Origin: Karstenula rhodostoma CBS 690.94
Taxonomy: Eukaryota > Ascomycota > Dothideomycetes > Pleosporales > Didymosphaeriaceae
Direction: 5' to 3'
Length of the DNA stretch: 64,000 nt
Assembly: GCA_010093485.1 (NCBI GenBank)
Contig: MU001508.1
Span: 448,051 to 512,050, forward strand
Each line of letters starts with the position of its first letter. Positions within the stretch are counted from its first letter, which is position 1. The notes beneath the pieces are model-generated. The model searched no databases, was not told where the DNA came from, and saw only the letters and a list, made by a program, of their open reading frames with translations. The position numbers and the translations under genes were made by a program. Shown here one piece after another: positions 1 to 12,264 of the stretch.

Positions 1-473
1 TTCGCATTCAGCAGCCACCCCGTCATCGCATCCTCTCCTGCCGCGCCCTCTTCAACAGTCTCTTGTTTGCCCCGCGGGCTGAGCCACGGCCGCCAGCGGT
101 AGGCTTCGCCGCCGACAAGTAGGACGCCGCATCCGGCTATGCGCATGTTGTTGTTCAGCGCGAAGCCCTCACTAGTACAAGCATCGATGGATGTTGCGGG
201 CTGGGCAGTGTTGCGCAGGACGTCGAGAGAAGCGAAATCGGCCTGTGTGTTGTCGTCGGACGGTGGGTCGCGCCGCGATCTGGGAGCACGAGATTCGTTA
301 TACGAAGGCGTGGAGTGGAGGCAGCGGCGATGTCTTGCGGTCGTCTGCGAAGCTTGGGGCAATAGTGCAGGGCGCAAGGCCGTCGAGATGCTTCGTGCGG
401 CGGTTTTGGACGAAGTGGAGGAGCGAAGTGATCGTGAGAGCGACCGCGTGCAAGTGAGGAAAGAGCGCTCCAT
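1..473 (-). CDS. NDUFAF3-like complex I assembly factor (DUF498), 5' part
   Basis: An open frame starts at the ATG whose first base is 473 and stays open for 157 codons to the left edge, so the C-terminal part is missing. The first ~60 residues are rich in Ser, Thr and Arg with few acids, a typical mitochondrial presequence. Around residues 105-130 comes a stretch beginning IDACTSEGFALNNN and leading to GVLLVGGEAYRWRPW. This matches the start of the DUF498/Mth938-like domain of NDUFAF3, a mitochondrial matrix factor for early assembly of respiratory complex I. The family assignment is by recognition of this block. The frame has no stop in the window, which is why a simple ORF search can miss it. 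No intron is seen in the visible part. Confidence 0.8.
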   Translation of the reverse strand, partial: MERSFLTCTRSLSRSLRSSTSSKTAARSISTALRPALLPQASQTTARHRRCLHSTPSYNESRAPRSRRDPPSDDNTQADFASLDVLRNTAQPATSIDACTSEGFALNNNMRIAGCGVLLVGGEAYRWRPWLSPRGKQETVEEGAAGEDAMTGWLLNA

Positions 474-892
474 GGCGATTATGCGATTATGCGATTAGGT
501 AGGTAGATGCAGCTATGTACAGAACGAACTGATGGACTGACGTTCGCCGAAGCGCCGTCATCGAATGCAAATCTGGGAGCTTGGGCCGCACTGCGGTCAC
601 GACTCGGGACGCTGTGAGAGCAGATGCAGACGCGGATTCCCGAAATAAACCACCAAACAAAGAACAGCCTCGCGCTATTCATGCGGGAAAAAAAACATGC
701 TGTCGTTCTGTGTCCGAGACACGTCGGGGTTCGTCGATTCAACTCTTTTCGGCCATGCTGGACCGCTCAATGGACCCTGCTCTTTCGGTGGGGCTGGAGT
801 CTGAGTACTGTTGCCCTGCGCATCGGGCATGACAGGACCCTCATACTTTGGTCAGTAGTGTAGGTAATCTTCCTGTTCTCTCTCCTCTCTTC

Positions 893-1720
893 TCAATCTC
901 CGTCCTCACTGTCCGACTCGAATGCGTCCTCTGGCAAGTCGTCAATGCTCAAGCTCTCGATCCCGAACTCCTTCCCGATCTTGTCCAGCACGACCTTGGG
1001 CGGCTCCGTGCAACGCGATGCCTTCGGCGACCCCTTGAAGCTCATGGTAAGAAGGGAGCTTGTGCTGGCCGGCCTAACCATCTGCTTCTCGAAGGTGATC
1101 GGCTCCGATGCTCCCGGTTGATAGCTGCCCTCACTCGCGAACGTCGACCAGGAGCTTGTCGAGCTCGTCCGCCTGGACTGTGTGCGCTGGAAGCGCGGGT
1201 AGTAGCGCGGATTCCTGTTGCGTTGTCGGAGCTGGGGCAATTCTTGTGGCTCGGCTGTGGGGTTTCCACACAGCACCTCTTCGGCGATGCGGAGGTTGCA
1301 GCGTTCTAGCACCGGCGGGTCGAACTCGGGAGCCAGACCGTTTGCTCCTAGGAGAGCCGAGGCCGTCATCTCGTCGCGGGACTTGGACTGGTTGGAAGAG
1401 GTAGCGGAGAAGTGGCGCCAACTGCTGTAGCTGACTGCGCGGCACGCCGGCGGTGTCGAAGAGAGGGATCCCCACGGCGCCATGATTTGGCGCATGAGCG
1501 CGTTGTGCTCTGCAGAAGAGGTACGGCGCATTTCCGGGCAGGCGACGTTGATAGGGCGCGATTTCGTCTCTGCGCGGCTCTGGTGTGATTCGTATAGTGA
1601 GGAGGAAGAGGTGTTCCGGCTTGCGGTATCCATGATTTGGTTCGACGCTGAGTTGCGCTCCGCGCGGAGGAAGTGCTGTGAAGTTTGAAAATGTGTCGTG
1701 GAGCGTGGCGCCTGTGACAT
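893..1720 (-). CDS. Hypothetical Ser/Arg-rich protein with acidic tail
   Basis: A single open frame of 275 codons with an ATG at 1720. The protein is low in hydrophobic residues, rich in Ser, Thr, Arg and Pro, and ends in an acidic segment (SIDDLPEDAFESDSEDGD). No domain is recognised and no signal peptide or membrane segment is present, so it is probably a largely disordered nuclear or cytosolic protein. The lack of introns and the compositional bias leave some doubt, but no competing ORF on the other strand looks more protein-like. Confidence 0.5.
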   Translation of the reverse strand: MSQAPRSTTHFQTSQHFLRAERNSASNQIMDTASRNTSSSSLYESHQSRAETKSRPINVACPEMRRTSSAEHNALMRQIMAPWGSLSSTPPACRAVSYSSWRHFSATSSNQSKSRDEMTASALLGANGLAPEFDPPVLERCNLRIAEEVLCGNPTAEPQELPQLRQRNRNPRYYPRFQRTQSRRTSSTSSWSTFASEGSYQPGASEPITFEKQMVRPASTSSLLTMSFKGSPKASRCTEPPKVVLDKIGKEFGIESLSIDDLPEDAFESDSEDGD

Positions 1721-2325
1721 GCGCGGAGAGAAGTGAATCTAGCGAGGGGGTCGGGTCGACCTTGAATATTGCAAACGTCGGTTGAGTGCAGTGTATTGTC
1801 GCCTATTGCCGCCTATTGGAGATCCAGCCCCCTCATTATGCGCTGTGAGAGGGCGGTGAGGGTGAGATCTAATGTTGGAGCTGGGGGTGAATCGCTGGCC
1901 TGTTCATTGTTCGCCTGTTCCGTCCCTTTCACTATGGCCAGTGCTTGCATTCAGCCCCCACACAATGCCTGTTGGAACAAAGCGATGAGCCCTTGAACGA
2001 ACAACGTAGTAACAAAGGCGCGCTGGGCCTGAGCTGCTGGTGAGAATTGCGTTCGCACGGTGGAGAAGCTGCGTGTCATTCGTGACGGTGTCCACCCACG
2101 TGGAGTGGTTGCACGTCGGAGCACGGGTCACCGACAGCTGGTCGAGCGGGAGGCAAACGTTTGTATCAGCCGCCAACGTTCCCCGTTCGCATAAGCAGGA
2201 GGCGGTAATCGGAATGTAAGCTATCTATGGGAGCATCAAATCGCCCAACGCCGAGATCACGCTAACTACATATCTAGGACCTCGTGTAACCCACACGGCG
2301 AGCCCGCCCGGAGGCTCCAAGTACA
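1721..2325. other. Intergenic region, nothing recognised
   Basis: This lies between the 5' end of the hypothetical gene at 893-1720 and the 3' end of the permease gene. Short ORFs on both strands have no protein-like composition. The first part should hold the promoter of the 893-1720 gene. Confidence 0.4.
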
Positions 2326-3938
2326 TTACATGACCAGCTTGAATGACGGTTCACGGTCATCACCATATCCAATGTACTTGTCGTACTTCCCGGCAGCCTT
2401 GTCCTTGTTGATCTTCCATATATGCAGCACGTTGAGCGCAGTACTAAATCCTTGTCAGCATTGATACAGCATAGACCGCAGTTGGACTGGCTTACCCGAT
2501 CCAGGCGTAACACAATACTCCTAGGATGATGTTATGGCTCTTTTTGTAGTTTGGCTTCTCATCGTTCGGGTAGAGGAAAGCAGCGACAATGCCTCCCATG
2601 TTGGCAGTGCAGACTTGCAAGGCGCCTGCCGTCGCCCGCTTGTAATGGCCGGCACTGTTGTTTAGGATCCAAACTAGAATGGGTGGCACCGAACCATAGA
2701 CCCCAGAAGCCATCAGAAAGGTAAGACCGTACTTCGTCACGCTACTTTCGACGCGGGCGATGGCGGCATACCCAACGATGGCAACCGGGAGAGCGAAAAG
2801 AGAAATGACGCCGCGCACACGCAGGCGGTCGGAGATAAATGCCGTAAACACGCCCACCGCGGACGCAACTGCATACGGGGGCACAGACAGCAGCTGGGCT
2901 TCGTTGGCCGTGTACCCCAGGGATTGAATGATGGACGGCAGGAACAGGCTAAACGAGAAAAGTGCGCAGCATATCGAGAAATATACCGTGCCGGTGAAGA
3001 ACAGCTGCAGTGAAAAGAGGCCGCGACGAACTTCGGACCATTGGAACTGCTCCGCCTTACCTGAGGCGAGAACCGAAGTCTGGTACGATGCCTCCAAGCG
3101 CTGTTTGGCGTACGCTCGTTCGTCCGGGGTGAGGAACGGAGCCGTGTCCACCGAGTTCGGAATGAAGAAGTACGCGCCAACAGCGACGCCAGACGTGATT
3201 ATGCCCTCGATGATGAAAATCTGCGAGCTTGTCAACACACAACACAGCCAGTTCATGAGAGAGCCACCCTACCCATCGCCAGGACCCATCGACAACCGAA
3301 GTCGTATTGATAGACGACAGCCCTCTAGCAAGCAGACCCCCAAAAGCACCGGACAGCGAAGCACTCGCGTAGAAGATGCCGACTCGCAGCGCCAGCTCTT
3401 CCCGCGTATACACCGACGACAACACCAGCAACGACCCGGGGTACAACCCGCCTTCAAAGATCCCGAGCAGCGCACGAAGCGCGGTAAACTGCCCGTACGT
3501 GCGGACAAACCCAATGCACATGACGATCACACCCGTCGTGAAGACCAGAAACGGGAGCCAGAACTTCGGCGTCATCCGCTTGAGGACGAGGTTCGACGGG
3601 AGCTCCGAGACGACGTAGAAGACGAAGAAGACGCTGAGCGCGGTCGCATACTGGTGGTTCGAGAGACCCAAGTCCGTTGCGAGGCCGAGGATTTTGGCGT
3701 TGCCGACGTTGGAGCGGTCGATGAAGTTGGCCAGGTAGAGGAGGGCTAGGGGAGGGAGGATGCTACGATTGCGGATTAGTGGCAGTACAACTGTGGGAGG
3801 CCGAGGAGCGCACTGCGTGTCGAGCTTCCATAGGAGACGTCTCCTCCGCTTCTTCTCGTCCATAAAACGAGTCGCATTTTCCTCGTCCAACGACCTTGGA
3901 ACGGCGACTGCATCCGCGAGCTCGGACTTCGAGGACAT
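2326..3938 (-). CDS. MFS anion:cation symporter, allantoate/nicotinate permease-like
   Basis: Four exons (3814-3938, 3273-3762, 2496-3220, 2326-2443) join to 1458 nt, giving 485 aa. Introns are 3763-3813, 3221-3272 and 2444-2495; the second runs from GTAGGG to GCTCGCAG. The protein has the 12-helix plan of the anion:cation symporter branch of the major facilitator superfamily. Visible family marks are YLANFIDRSNVGNAK in helix 1, a helix-4/5 block with FEGGLYPGSLLVLSSVYTR, and a C-terminal cytosolic tail ending near KYDKYIGYGDDREPSF. Fungal members (Dal5, Tna1, Vht1 and relatives) take up allantoate, ureidosuccinate, nicotinate or vitamins across the plasma membrane; the substrate cannot be read from sequence. 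The ATG at 3938 is preferred over an upstream non-ATG extension. Confidence 0.9.
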
Positions 3939-5113
3939 GGTGCAAGTAACGATTAGCGACGAAGGAACCCGCTGCAGCATGAACCAATGGTATCCGGACG
4001 ATGTTGAAACGACAAGGCGATACCGAGTTATTGGGACAATGCCATTATTTAAGCAACACCTCCCCGCGAATCACGCAATCTATAGCGCCCGTCAGCATCA
4101 CTTCCATACGTGATATCCTCGAGCTACTGCAATATACAATAACCGTCACAATTGACGAGATGCTGTACATGCGCGATCACGTTTTCATAGTGGGAAGGTA
4201 TACGGAGTGTTAAGACGACAACACGTCCTACTGCAGACGCAGGTTTCCAACCCCCCAAAGCGTCTCTCGCACCTGGCGTCTGCGCAATGAACGTGAATGT
4301 AGATTTGACGAGAAATCGGATGCATGGCCAGGGTTCTGGTCGGAATGCCGTATGTAGGCTTAGTACAGGAAACGTCATCCCCTGCCGCATCGCGCCATCG
4401 CTCTCTTGCGCACTTGGCGTACGGAGATGGGCGCACCGCAGAACAACCAGCGTGATGCCTGACTCTTCATGATCCTCCTCCCTTCCTGTTATGATGTTGG
4501 TGAAGAATATCTATGTGGCATGTCGATGTACTGCTGTGGCAGAAGGGCGATCAGCGCTTTCACTACATGGAAACGTGGAACTTGAAGTAAGACATTCTAC
4601 TTCGGAACTCTGCCTGCGTATTACCAAGCTGGTACAAGAAGATGCGCTTAAGACCTCCTAAACAGCGGGGTGAGAAGCACTACTACTCACAAGCGTTGGG
4701 ATCGCATCCCGCTGCGTGTCTCCTTATTTCCTTTCCACTGAACGCCACCATTCATCCAGCCTATTCTCTCCAAGGCCCTACCAGCGCACCTCACCTTGGG
4801 ATACATACGCTATCATATACCTAACCAGAGCAATTCCAGCGTCTCCGAAGCTTCTTGTCCGCTTCGGCTTGACATGGGAATCAGACAATAAACCTGCCTT
4901 GACTAGTTCAGACACAACCCATTCTACCTGCACATGCCACATGCTCTCGTGCTGTGTACAATTCCAAGCGTGTGTTATGGTTCACACCATGCTTTGTTGT
5001 CTTGGATGACTTGCTCAAGCTCGATAGTGCGGAAACGTTGGAAGAATTGGGAGTATCCGTTTTCGCGACCGAGCGACGTCCAGATAGATATCACTCAGCC
5101 CATTCGTCCTTCC
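3939..5113. other. Intergenic region, nothing recognised
   Basis: This separates the 5' end of the MFS permease (promoter side) from the 3' end of the OPT transporter. Only short overlapping ORFs without protein-like composition are present. Confidence 0.4.
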
Positions 5114-8100
5114 CTAATGGAATTCCCCCATCCTCGGCCCAAAGTACTCCCCTTCGCCCAACACATGCCTCACACACGGCGTATCCTCGCAGCCCTGCGC
5201 AACAACATTATTCCCCCACCAGTCAACACCAACATGCTGCATCTGCAGAGCAAAGAAGATGACGATAGCCGCGATGGCAACACCAGAAGAGAAGGCGGCA
5301 GAGACAACGTAGTTATACTTTGCCCAGAAGGCCGTGTGCCGCGTCTTGAGCCAGATGTGCGAGAAGTAGGAGACGACGACGCCGGGCCAGAGGTAGCTCA
5401 TATTGTAAGGAGCGTAATAGATCCCACCATAGAACAAGGCCGGCGGGTGGATGTCTCGCAGCCATCTCTGCGTCGGGAAATACTTCCGCGCGAAGTACAC
5501 AGCAAGCGGGACGACAACTCCGATTGGGAAGCCGACCAGCAAGGCGGTGTAAGTGCCGCCGCTGCCAAACACTTTCTTTGGTCCGACAGTGCCCCACATT
5601 ACTGCTGCTGTGAAGAACTGGTTGATACCCGGACATGTATAGTGGTCCTTCTGCGTCGCCGTACACACACCCGGGATCTGCGTCATCTGGAAGTTCAAAA
5701 TCGAGACCGCGACAAAGCTTGCAACCAAAGTCGCAATCATCTGGCCCGCAAATGTGTGTCGCGGTGGAATCTTAGAGTAGTGCGCGAGTTTAAGATCCTT
5801 GCTGAAGCGTAGCGTGTGCGAACACGTGACATAGCCGAAGGCTTTGCTATACTCGCGGGGACAAAGTCAGCCAAGTCATAAAAGTAAGTGTATGTACAAA
5901 GTGTCCACGTCTAATACATAGCGATTTTGTACCGGGGATTATCGTACAAGTAGTTCATGCCGAGGGCATTGCCTTGGTTCCAAGCACCGCCGATGAACTC
6001 GGCGAGGACATTGAGCGTGATTTCGAAGCCGGTGATGGCGTTGATGATTCCAACTGGGACGACAAAGATAAGGCAAAGAGCTATGCCGAAGAAGACGACG
6101 CCGGCGGAGGTGTAGGTTGGCCAGCCGAGAACCCCGCCGAGGGAGACGCCGATGGAGGCAACGAGGACAAGAAGATACCACCTGCGAATTGAATGTCAGC
6201 TGATGGCTCTGGAAATACTGCAGTGCCAGGAAGTAATCCGAGTATAGTATGTTACCCCAGGGTACGCAATACGTAGGCCGATTGTACCCAGATGGTTGTC
6301 TTAGTACTTTAGCTTGGGGTTGGGTTACGCACCACTCCGGACACTCCGGATATTTGGCCATAAGGCGATTGTGCACATCTGGGTGCAAAACATTGTCCTG
6401 TCCTCGACGGAACAGGTTCTTCAACCCTGTCCAGATCTCATGGCGGTGGTAGAGGAATGTCCAGGTAAGCACGCAACTGTATATGGCAAAGAAAAACAAG
6501 TAAACGGTCGCGTATCCGGCACTTAGGAACGGGGGCGAATACGCCTCGTACTTCGTGGCATCAAAGATGCCTCGATGATCAATCGCACGACTAACGTTGT
6601 AATAGTCTGCGAAGTGATCGAATACGCGTGGTGTGTTGATGGGCAGGTAGCCGGTATTGTACGTGTTTGTGTACCAGAGGCCCATAACCACGAATGCTCC
6701 TATCACAATCCCGACGAAAGCGTTCCACCAGAAGAAGAATGGTAGGACCAGAGGTGAACTGCCCGTGTCAAAGGTGAGCACGTTCCAGTCAAAAGTAGAG
6801 AGTGGGTTGACACCTGGAGCACGAGGTCAGCAGGATCCAGCAGCTGGCATTCGTATCCTGGGGAAGTTTAGTGCAGAATGTGTCGGGTGGGAGAGTGCCC
6901 GATGGAGAGGTAGAATTTCGGCTCAGCAACATCGCACTTACCTAGGCCGTTGTTCATGCCGGTGATGGTAGCCAAGTTCAGGTTGTCCGGGGCGATCCAA
7001 GACAGCCAGCTGAAGAAGCTCAGAGCCTGAAAGATGTATCCAGGGAACCAAAAGTACAAAAACATTCCAAAGAACGCCAGTGTGAACAGCTTCAACCTTG
7101 TGGTACTATAGATACGCTGGAAGGGACCAGGTACCGGGAGATCCGTTTCCGTATGGAATGACTGGTTCAATGCGATTGTGACAAGACTCGAGGGCCAAAC
7201 GCAGTGCGCAGGATATACCAAAAACTGGCGTGTCAAGCCCGCAATCCCGTACCCGATGAAGTTCGTGCCAAGTGTAATCAGGATTTGGTAAGAGAAATGG
7301 GAAGCATATTTTTGGTTGAAGTACTGCGGGAGAAACTGGGACAGAATAATGTCGGTGGTGTAGGGGGTGGTGAAGCCGACGTTGGCCATAATTGTAATCA
7401 GCATGTGTTCTTTCTTGTTGAACTTGCCTGGGTTGAGGTTATGCGTCTGTCCGAAGAGCTTGAACTCCCATGACGGAACCCAGGCTTCCCAGGCCTTGCC
7501 TGCTGGGTAGGCTAACAGTTGAGCGACGTTGGCCTCTAGGGTGATGGAAGGCTGGCGAATGTAGAAGAGCTGATTGATGAGAACGCCGGCTGATACATAG
7601 ATGATACCGATCGTCCAGGCGCGGATGGTAGAACATGGCAGTGTAGGGTCATCAGTGTTGTTAACAACCTGGTCTATCAGTCAGCCAATCCCTGCGCGTA
7701 CCATGGTTGTGATCTTCACTGCAACCCAGCATAAGAAGACAGGGACGTACGGCTCGAACTTCTGGGTAAGCGCTGTCATCCTTGATGAGAGCAGCCTCCA
7801 CCCTCATCTCAGCAATGAGTGCCTCGTATTTTTCCGGGTTGTCGATAATGTCATCGTTCGCAACAAACTCTTTCATGGACTGAAGGACTTCGATCGGGAA
7901 GTTCTGATCGTTCTCGTGATTCTGAATGACATCGCGCAGGACTTCCCGTGTCTCTTCCAGACTCAGCCCCTGTGCGGTTTGCTGCACTTTTGCAAGGTCG
8001 TCGCCGGTGATGATGAGATCGTGTTCGACCTTTGTAACCACCTCGTCGGTGGAATAATCTGGGAGCTTCGGCAGAGCTTCAGGAGCAGGGGTCTGCACGC

Positions 8101-8146
8101 CTGGCTCTTCGATTATTGGGGACTTTCCAGTAGCGTGGTCAGCCAT
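5114..8146 (-). CDS. Oligopeptide transporter, OPT family
   Basis: Five exons (7751-8146, 6942-7668, 6333-6813, 5948-6181, 5114-5846) join to 2571 nt, 856 aa, the usual length for fungal OPT proteins. All four introns have GT-AG ends (7669-7750, 6814-6941, 6182-6332, 5847-5947). The N-terminal ~125 residues are soluble and acidic. The block PEVRAVVNNTDDPTLP then introduces the first membrane segment, as in other members. Later marks are DWNVLTF, the NYFKAFGYVTCSHTLRFS junction and the C-terminal WWGNNVVAQGCEDTPC. OPT proteins carry small peptides, glutathione conjugates or metal chelates with protons across the plasma membrane. A pair of GATA-type sites lies about 650 bp upstream. Confidence 0.93.
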
Positions 8147-9698
8147 TGCGGAGTTCTCTCATCCGTAGAGTGAACCGAGGGGCGACCTGGGCCTTCGACA
8201 CCGTGTGTCTTGGTATAGCCTGCCTCCGAGCAGGCTAGGGTATCGAAAGCTCCAACAAGCCTGGCGAAATGACACTGTGCCACCGAGGTGGGGTAAGTCG
8301 TGACAAGATGGTTCGTCGGACGAGGATCTGATCGACCTGCGTTATCAACTCCAAAACTCTTTCGGCGTTCGCACGAGATGTCCTAAGATGATCTGGACTG
8401 CAAGGTATGGTCTTTGCAACGGGGAAGCAGATAATCAGGCATCCCAAGCATGAACACAAGCTTTATATAGCTGGGCGAGGCGGCGTGCGAGATGGTGGGG
8501 CAAGTGTAATTAGCATATCCATGGTGCGTGCAGGCGAGGCTGTTGATCAGCTGTGCATGCAGACCATCCAGGTCGTGGGAACGGCTGCCATTGGATGACA
8601 CGATGTCGAGCCTCCAACTGCTGGCAAACATATGTGTCGTGCCTGTCTTGCCTTGACTCGGGAGTGCAGTCGTAAGTTGGCGATGCTTGAATAGGAAGGC
8701 TCTTTTGCCGGTTGGCTGGAGTCTACGGCAACACACTGTCCAACTTGGATAACGCGCGGGAGGTGCAGACTGGCACGCCATACACACCCACCATATCGTG
8801 ATAAGCTTTATACAACCCGATAAGCTTTTTAGAGGCTGTGCCGCACTTTTTTCAATACAGCAACGAGCGGATAGTATTCGAATCGAGATATTGCTGGAGC
8901 GTTGCGCTGGCCATGTTATTCCAAGCTAGATGGGAAAGTGTGTTGGTTATGTCCGGTGGCAGTGGCAATGGAAGGAGCGATGGTTCGCATCAGTCCGACA
9001 CCCCGTGGAAACGTAGCACGTCCTTCTTGTTCTTTGGCCCGATAATGTGTCAGTAGGAGAGTACGGCGGAGTAGAGTGACTCGGAACAAGCGTTGGTGGT
9101 CGGAGTAGCCAAGGCCGGCCCAGTCAGGGAACATGCGGGGAAGCAAGCCGAGTTTGCACAAGTCAACGGCGTTGTCAGTTGCAGGACAGGACAAGGAACA
9201 GCCATCTGCCTCGTAGAATTCCTGGGAGCGTACTGTGTTCCATGATGCTGACGAGGTATCGACGTGCCTTGCATGGATTGGACGAATGTGGGCCCTTGCT
9301 GCCGCTCCCGTGAGAAGCTGGTGTGGGTTCCATCCTGGCGCCGCGAACCGAACAACAACATCGCTTACCATCTCACCTCTTCTTGACACCCACTGTGTGG
9401 CGGTGTTTATGCTCTCATCCGCGCGCAACAAGCATAAACAAGAAAACAAACTCCAAGGCGGCAAAGCGGCACTGCGACGGCGCATGGCAGCGAGGTGCGG
9501 AGCGAGGAGACGGCGCATGATTCAAAATAGCGGGGCGCTGGCGATTTCGGGGTGCAGCGCGTGCAGGAGGAGCAGCAGCAATGCTTGACTCGGGCCGCCT
9601 GCACTGCACTCCACTCCGTCATACGCTTTTTGCCTTGCCTCTTCTCGCTGCCCACCGCCTTCTAGCATGCGTCCCCTGCTGCTACACCGCGCGCCGTC
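8147..9698. other. Divergent promoter region between OPT and MFS genes
   Basis: A 1.5-kb gene-free region separates two divergently transcribed transporter genes and must hold both promoters. A 200-codon minus-strand ORF (8916-9518) is open but arginine- and cysteine-rich without recognisable features, and I do not call it. Two identical GATAAGCTTT decamers stand at 8800 and 8819. Confidence 0.5.
8800..8824 (+). promoter_or_regulatory. Pair of GATAAG sites upstream of the OPT gene
   Basis: The decamer GATAAGCTTT occurs twice, at 8800 and 8819, as a direct repeat 19 bp apart. GATAAG fits the HGATAR consensus of fungal GATA factors such as AreA/NIT2, which switch on nitrogen-scavenging genes when preferred nitrogen is scarce; clustered sites are the functional arrangement known for that family. 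The pair is about 650 bp upstream of the OPT start and about 880 bp from the divergent MFS start. Regulation is inferred. Confidence 0.4.
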
Positions 9699-11707
9699 AT
9701 GACAGAACGCCGCCTACCCGTGAAGCAGCTGGTCATTCTGTGTAGGAAGCCTCGCACTCGCAACCCTTGTGCGCGCATGTAAACTGACGTGGACAGCAAT
9801 ATGCCGCTTCGCCGAGCCCATTGCGCTGACTTCGGTCTTCCCCTACATCCCCGAGATGATGGAGAGCTTCGGCGTGCCTGAGACGGATATCGCGCGCTGG
9901 GCTGGCTTCACCTCGGCCGTCTTCTCCATCGCCCAGGCAGTCACGGGCATACCATGGGGCGCCGCCTCGGATCGTTGGGGCAGGAAACCCATCATTCTCA
10001 TCGGCCTGTTCAATACCATGATCTGCATGCTGCTGTTCGGCTTCTCGACGTCGCTTCCCATGGCCATTACCGCCCGCGCCCTGCAAGGACTCGGCAACGG
10101 GAACGTGGGCATATTGCGGACGACAGTGGCAGAACTGTGTCCCTGGAAGGAGCTGCAGCCTAGGGCATTCAGTATCATGCCCCTGGTTTACACCATCGGT
10201 GCCATTTTCGGTCCAACCTTGGGCGGCGCGCTTTCGAATCCTCTGCGAGTAGACCCACGCAAGCCCCGCGGGGGCTCCTTCTTCGAGAGATTCCCATACA
10301 GCCCCCCGAATATGGTCGCAGCTTCTTTGTTCACCGTCGGTATCATCACGGGATGGTTGTTCTTGAAGGTAACAATGCCCCGCCACAGTTGCAAACGGTG
10401 CTGATTTGGAAAGGAATCCTTGGAGAAGAGGAAGCACGACCGCGATCTTGGCCTAATCACCGGTGCAAAGATCACTGCTTTTGTTCGGAAAGCATTGCAC
10501 ATACCTAGCAAGCAGGAGAAAATGTCCCCGGAGCGAGAACCGCTGCTAGGCCAAGCGAAGGTGATCAACGACGAAGAAGCTGGGCTCAGCAGAACGAATG
10601 CGCCAGTAGACGAAGGCCGTCCGAGATTGAGCGACGTCCTCACATATCAGACCATCCTGAACCTGGTGGTATACACTCTACTGGCGTTTTACACACTTGC
10701 TTACGACCAGGTAACATATTTGAGTGCGTTGTCTGTTTTACTTACTGACCCAACCACAGATCATTCCCGTCCTACTGCACCACCCGCCAATGTCCATAAA
10801 CGACCCGAATGTCTCGCTCCCTTTCAAATTTTCCGGTGGCTTCGGCATTGATTCCAGGCGAATCGGAGCCATGTTCACCATCTTCGCGGTTACCTCAATG
10901 CTGACTCAATTTCTCGTCTTCCCGGTCCTTGCGAGGCGCTGGGGCGTCCTGTACTGCCTGCGAATCTCCTTTTTGGTCTTTCCGGTCATGTATGCTATAA
11001 CGCCATTCGTTACCTTGATTCCCGATCAAACCACAAAGGAGGTTGTAATGGTTGCAATTCTCATCATCCGTGGCTTTGGAGGCACTTTTGCGTTCCCGAC
11101 GTCAACCATCATGCTTACGAACAGTGCCACGAGTCTGCGTGTTCTGGGCACACTGAATGGCTTTGCAACAAGCGTGTCGGCTGTGGGACGCGCATTAGGA
11201 CCCTTGTTTACAGGAAACCTCTTTACGTGGAGCTTGAAGCAAGGATACATCGTCATACCCTTTTGGACTCTGTCGTTCATCTCGTTGCTGGCATTCATAC
11301 CCACGCTCTGGCTAGTCGAAGGAAAGGGCTTTGGCGACGATCCAGATTCGGACGCTGATAGCGTGGTGTCGGCCACGGCGCCCTCCGATGAGATTGTTGT
11401 ATCCCAGGACCTGGATGCTATTTCCGAGTCTGAGTATGGCGAGCCGACGAATCTCCTTAGCAGGAGAGACAGCGAAGCGATTTCCACGGACGACGAGGAA
11501 TATTCCGGAGACGAGACTTCACGGGAGCGACATCATGGGCGACGCGGCACCGGCAGCAGTGCAGGGCTAGACAGAAGCCTTTCGCGAAGGGGCGTGAGAA
11601 GGAGAAGCTCGGTACCCTTTGGCATGGGTGTGGGATTCAGAAGGTTGAGTTCGAACATCGGAAGCACGGGTATCGGCGGTGGAGGTGCAAGTTGGGGCGG
11701 GACATGA
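9699..11707 (+). CDS. MFS transporter of the ZIF / YCR023c type
   Basis: Four exons (9699-9741, 9797-10368, 10414-10710, 10760-11707) join to 1860 nt, 619 aa. The first 15 codons are separated by a 55-nt intron; the join restores ILSICRFAEPIALTSVFPY, the hallmark first helix of this branch. Also visible are the MFS signature DRWGRKPI between helices 2 and 3, and LCPWKELQPRAFSIMPL with GAIFGPTLGGAL around helices 4-5. A long central loop (~250-330) is charged, and the C-terminal ~130 residues form an acidic then Ser/Arg-rich disordered tail. Plant ZIF1 and yeast YCR023c relatives sit in vacuolar or plasma membranes; substrates in fungi are mostly unknown. Confidence 0.9.
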
Positions 11708-12264
11708 AGATTACGTATGTATAGGCGTCCAGTATGACGATTGACGTCGTGCTGGATGCGCCATGTGGCAAAAGTATTATCGCGGCGAATGATCGCAATC
11801 AACCATGGGCAAGCAATTTCTGGGTACAGCAAGGATACACAACATCAACCGCGCCGCTCCCGCCAAGCTTCCTGCATCAATCGTCAGCACGCCAACCCTC
11901 GCGCTCAAACTGATCCCGGAAGGTGGGAATCCATCTGGTCAACCGCGCGGTTCTGACCTTCCTCCACGACCAAGTAGCGGCCGTTTGTATGAATCACCTC
12001 ACGGGCTGTATCCGCAATCTGAGTGCCGGTAGAGGGCTTGTCACCGAAAGCCCAGAGTTTTGTCTGGGCAGCGCCACCGAATGCGGCAGGTGCTACCACT
12101 TGAAAGCCTTGGCATGCGAATCTTGAGCGGTGCTCGTGCAGCTGGAGTACCCGATAGCCAGGAGCACGTCATGGGTAGCTTGCGTGGGAGCTTTGCGGAG
12201 CTTCTTTTAGAGCTGCAGCTGCCGTGACATTCGTGCGAGAGTGTCAACAGTCAATTGAGCTACC
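11708..12264. other. Intergenic region with a minus-strand coding-like ORF
   Basis: This holds the promoter of the DPP-V gene. On the minus strand a frame from about 12180 down to 11905 is open for ~85 codons and reads like protein (for example GGAAQTKLWAFGDKPSTGTQ), but I found no ATG or clear splice sites that complete it. It could be a relic exon. Confidence 0.3.

Noticed and set aside
8916..9518. 200-codon minus-strand ORF
   Set aside because: It starts with ATG but is full of Arg and Cys with no domain-like pattern, and it lies in the shared promoter region of two divergent transporters.
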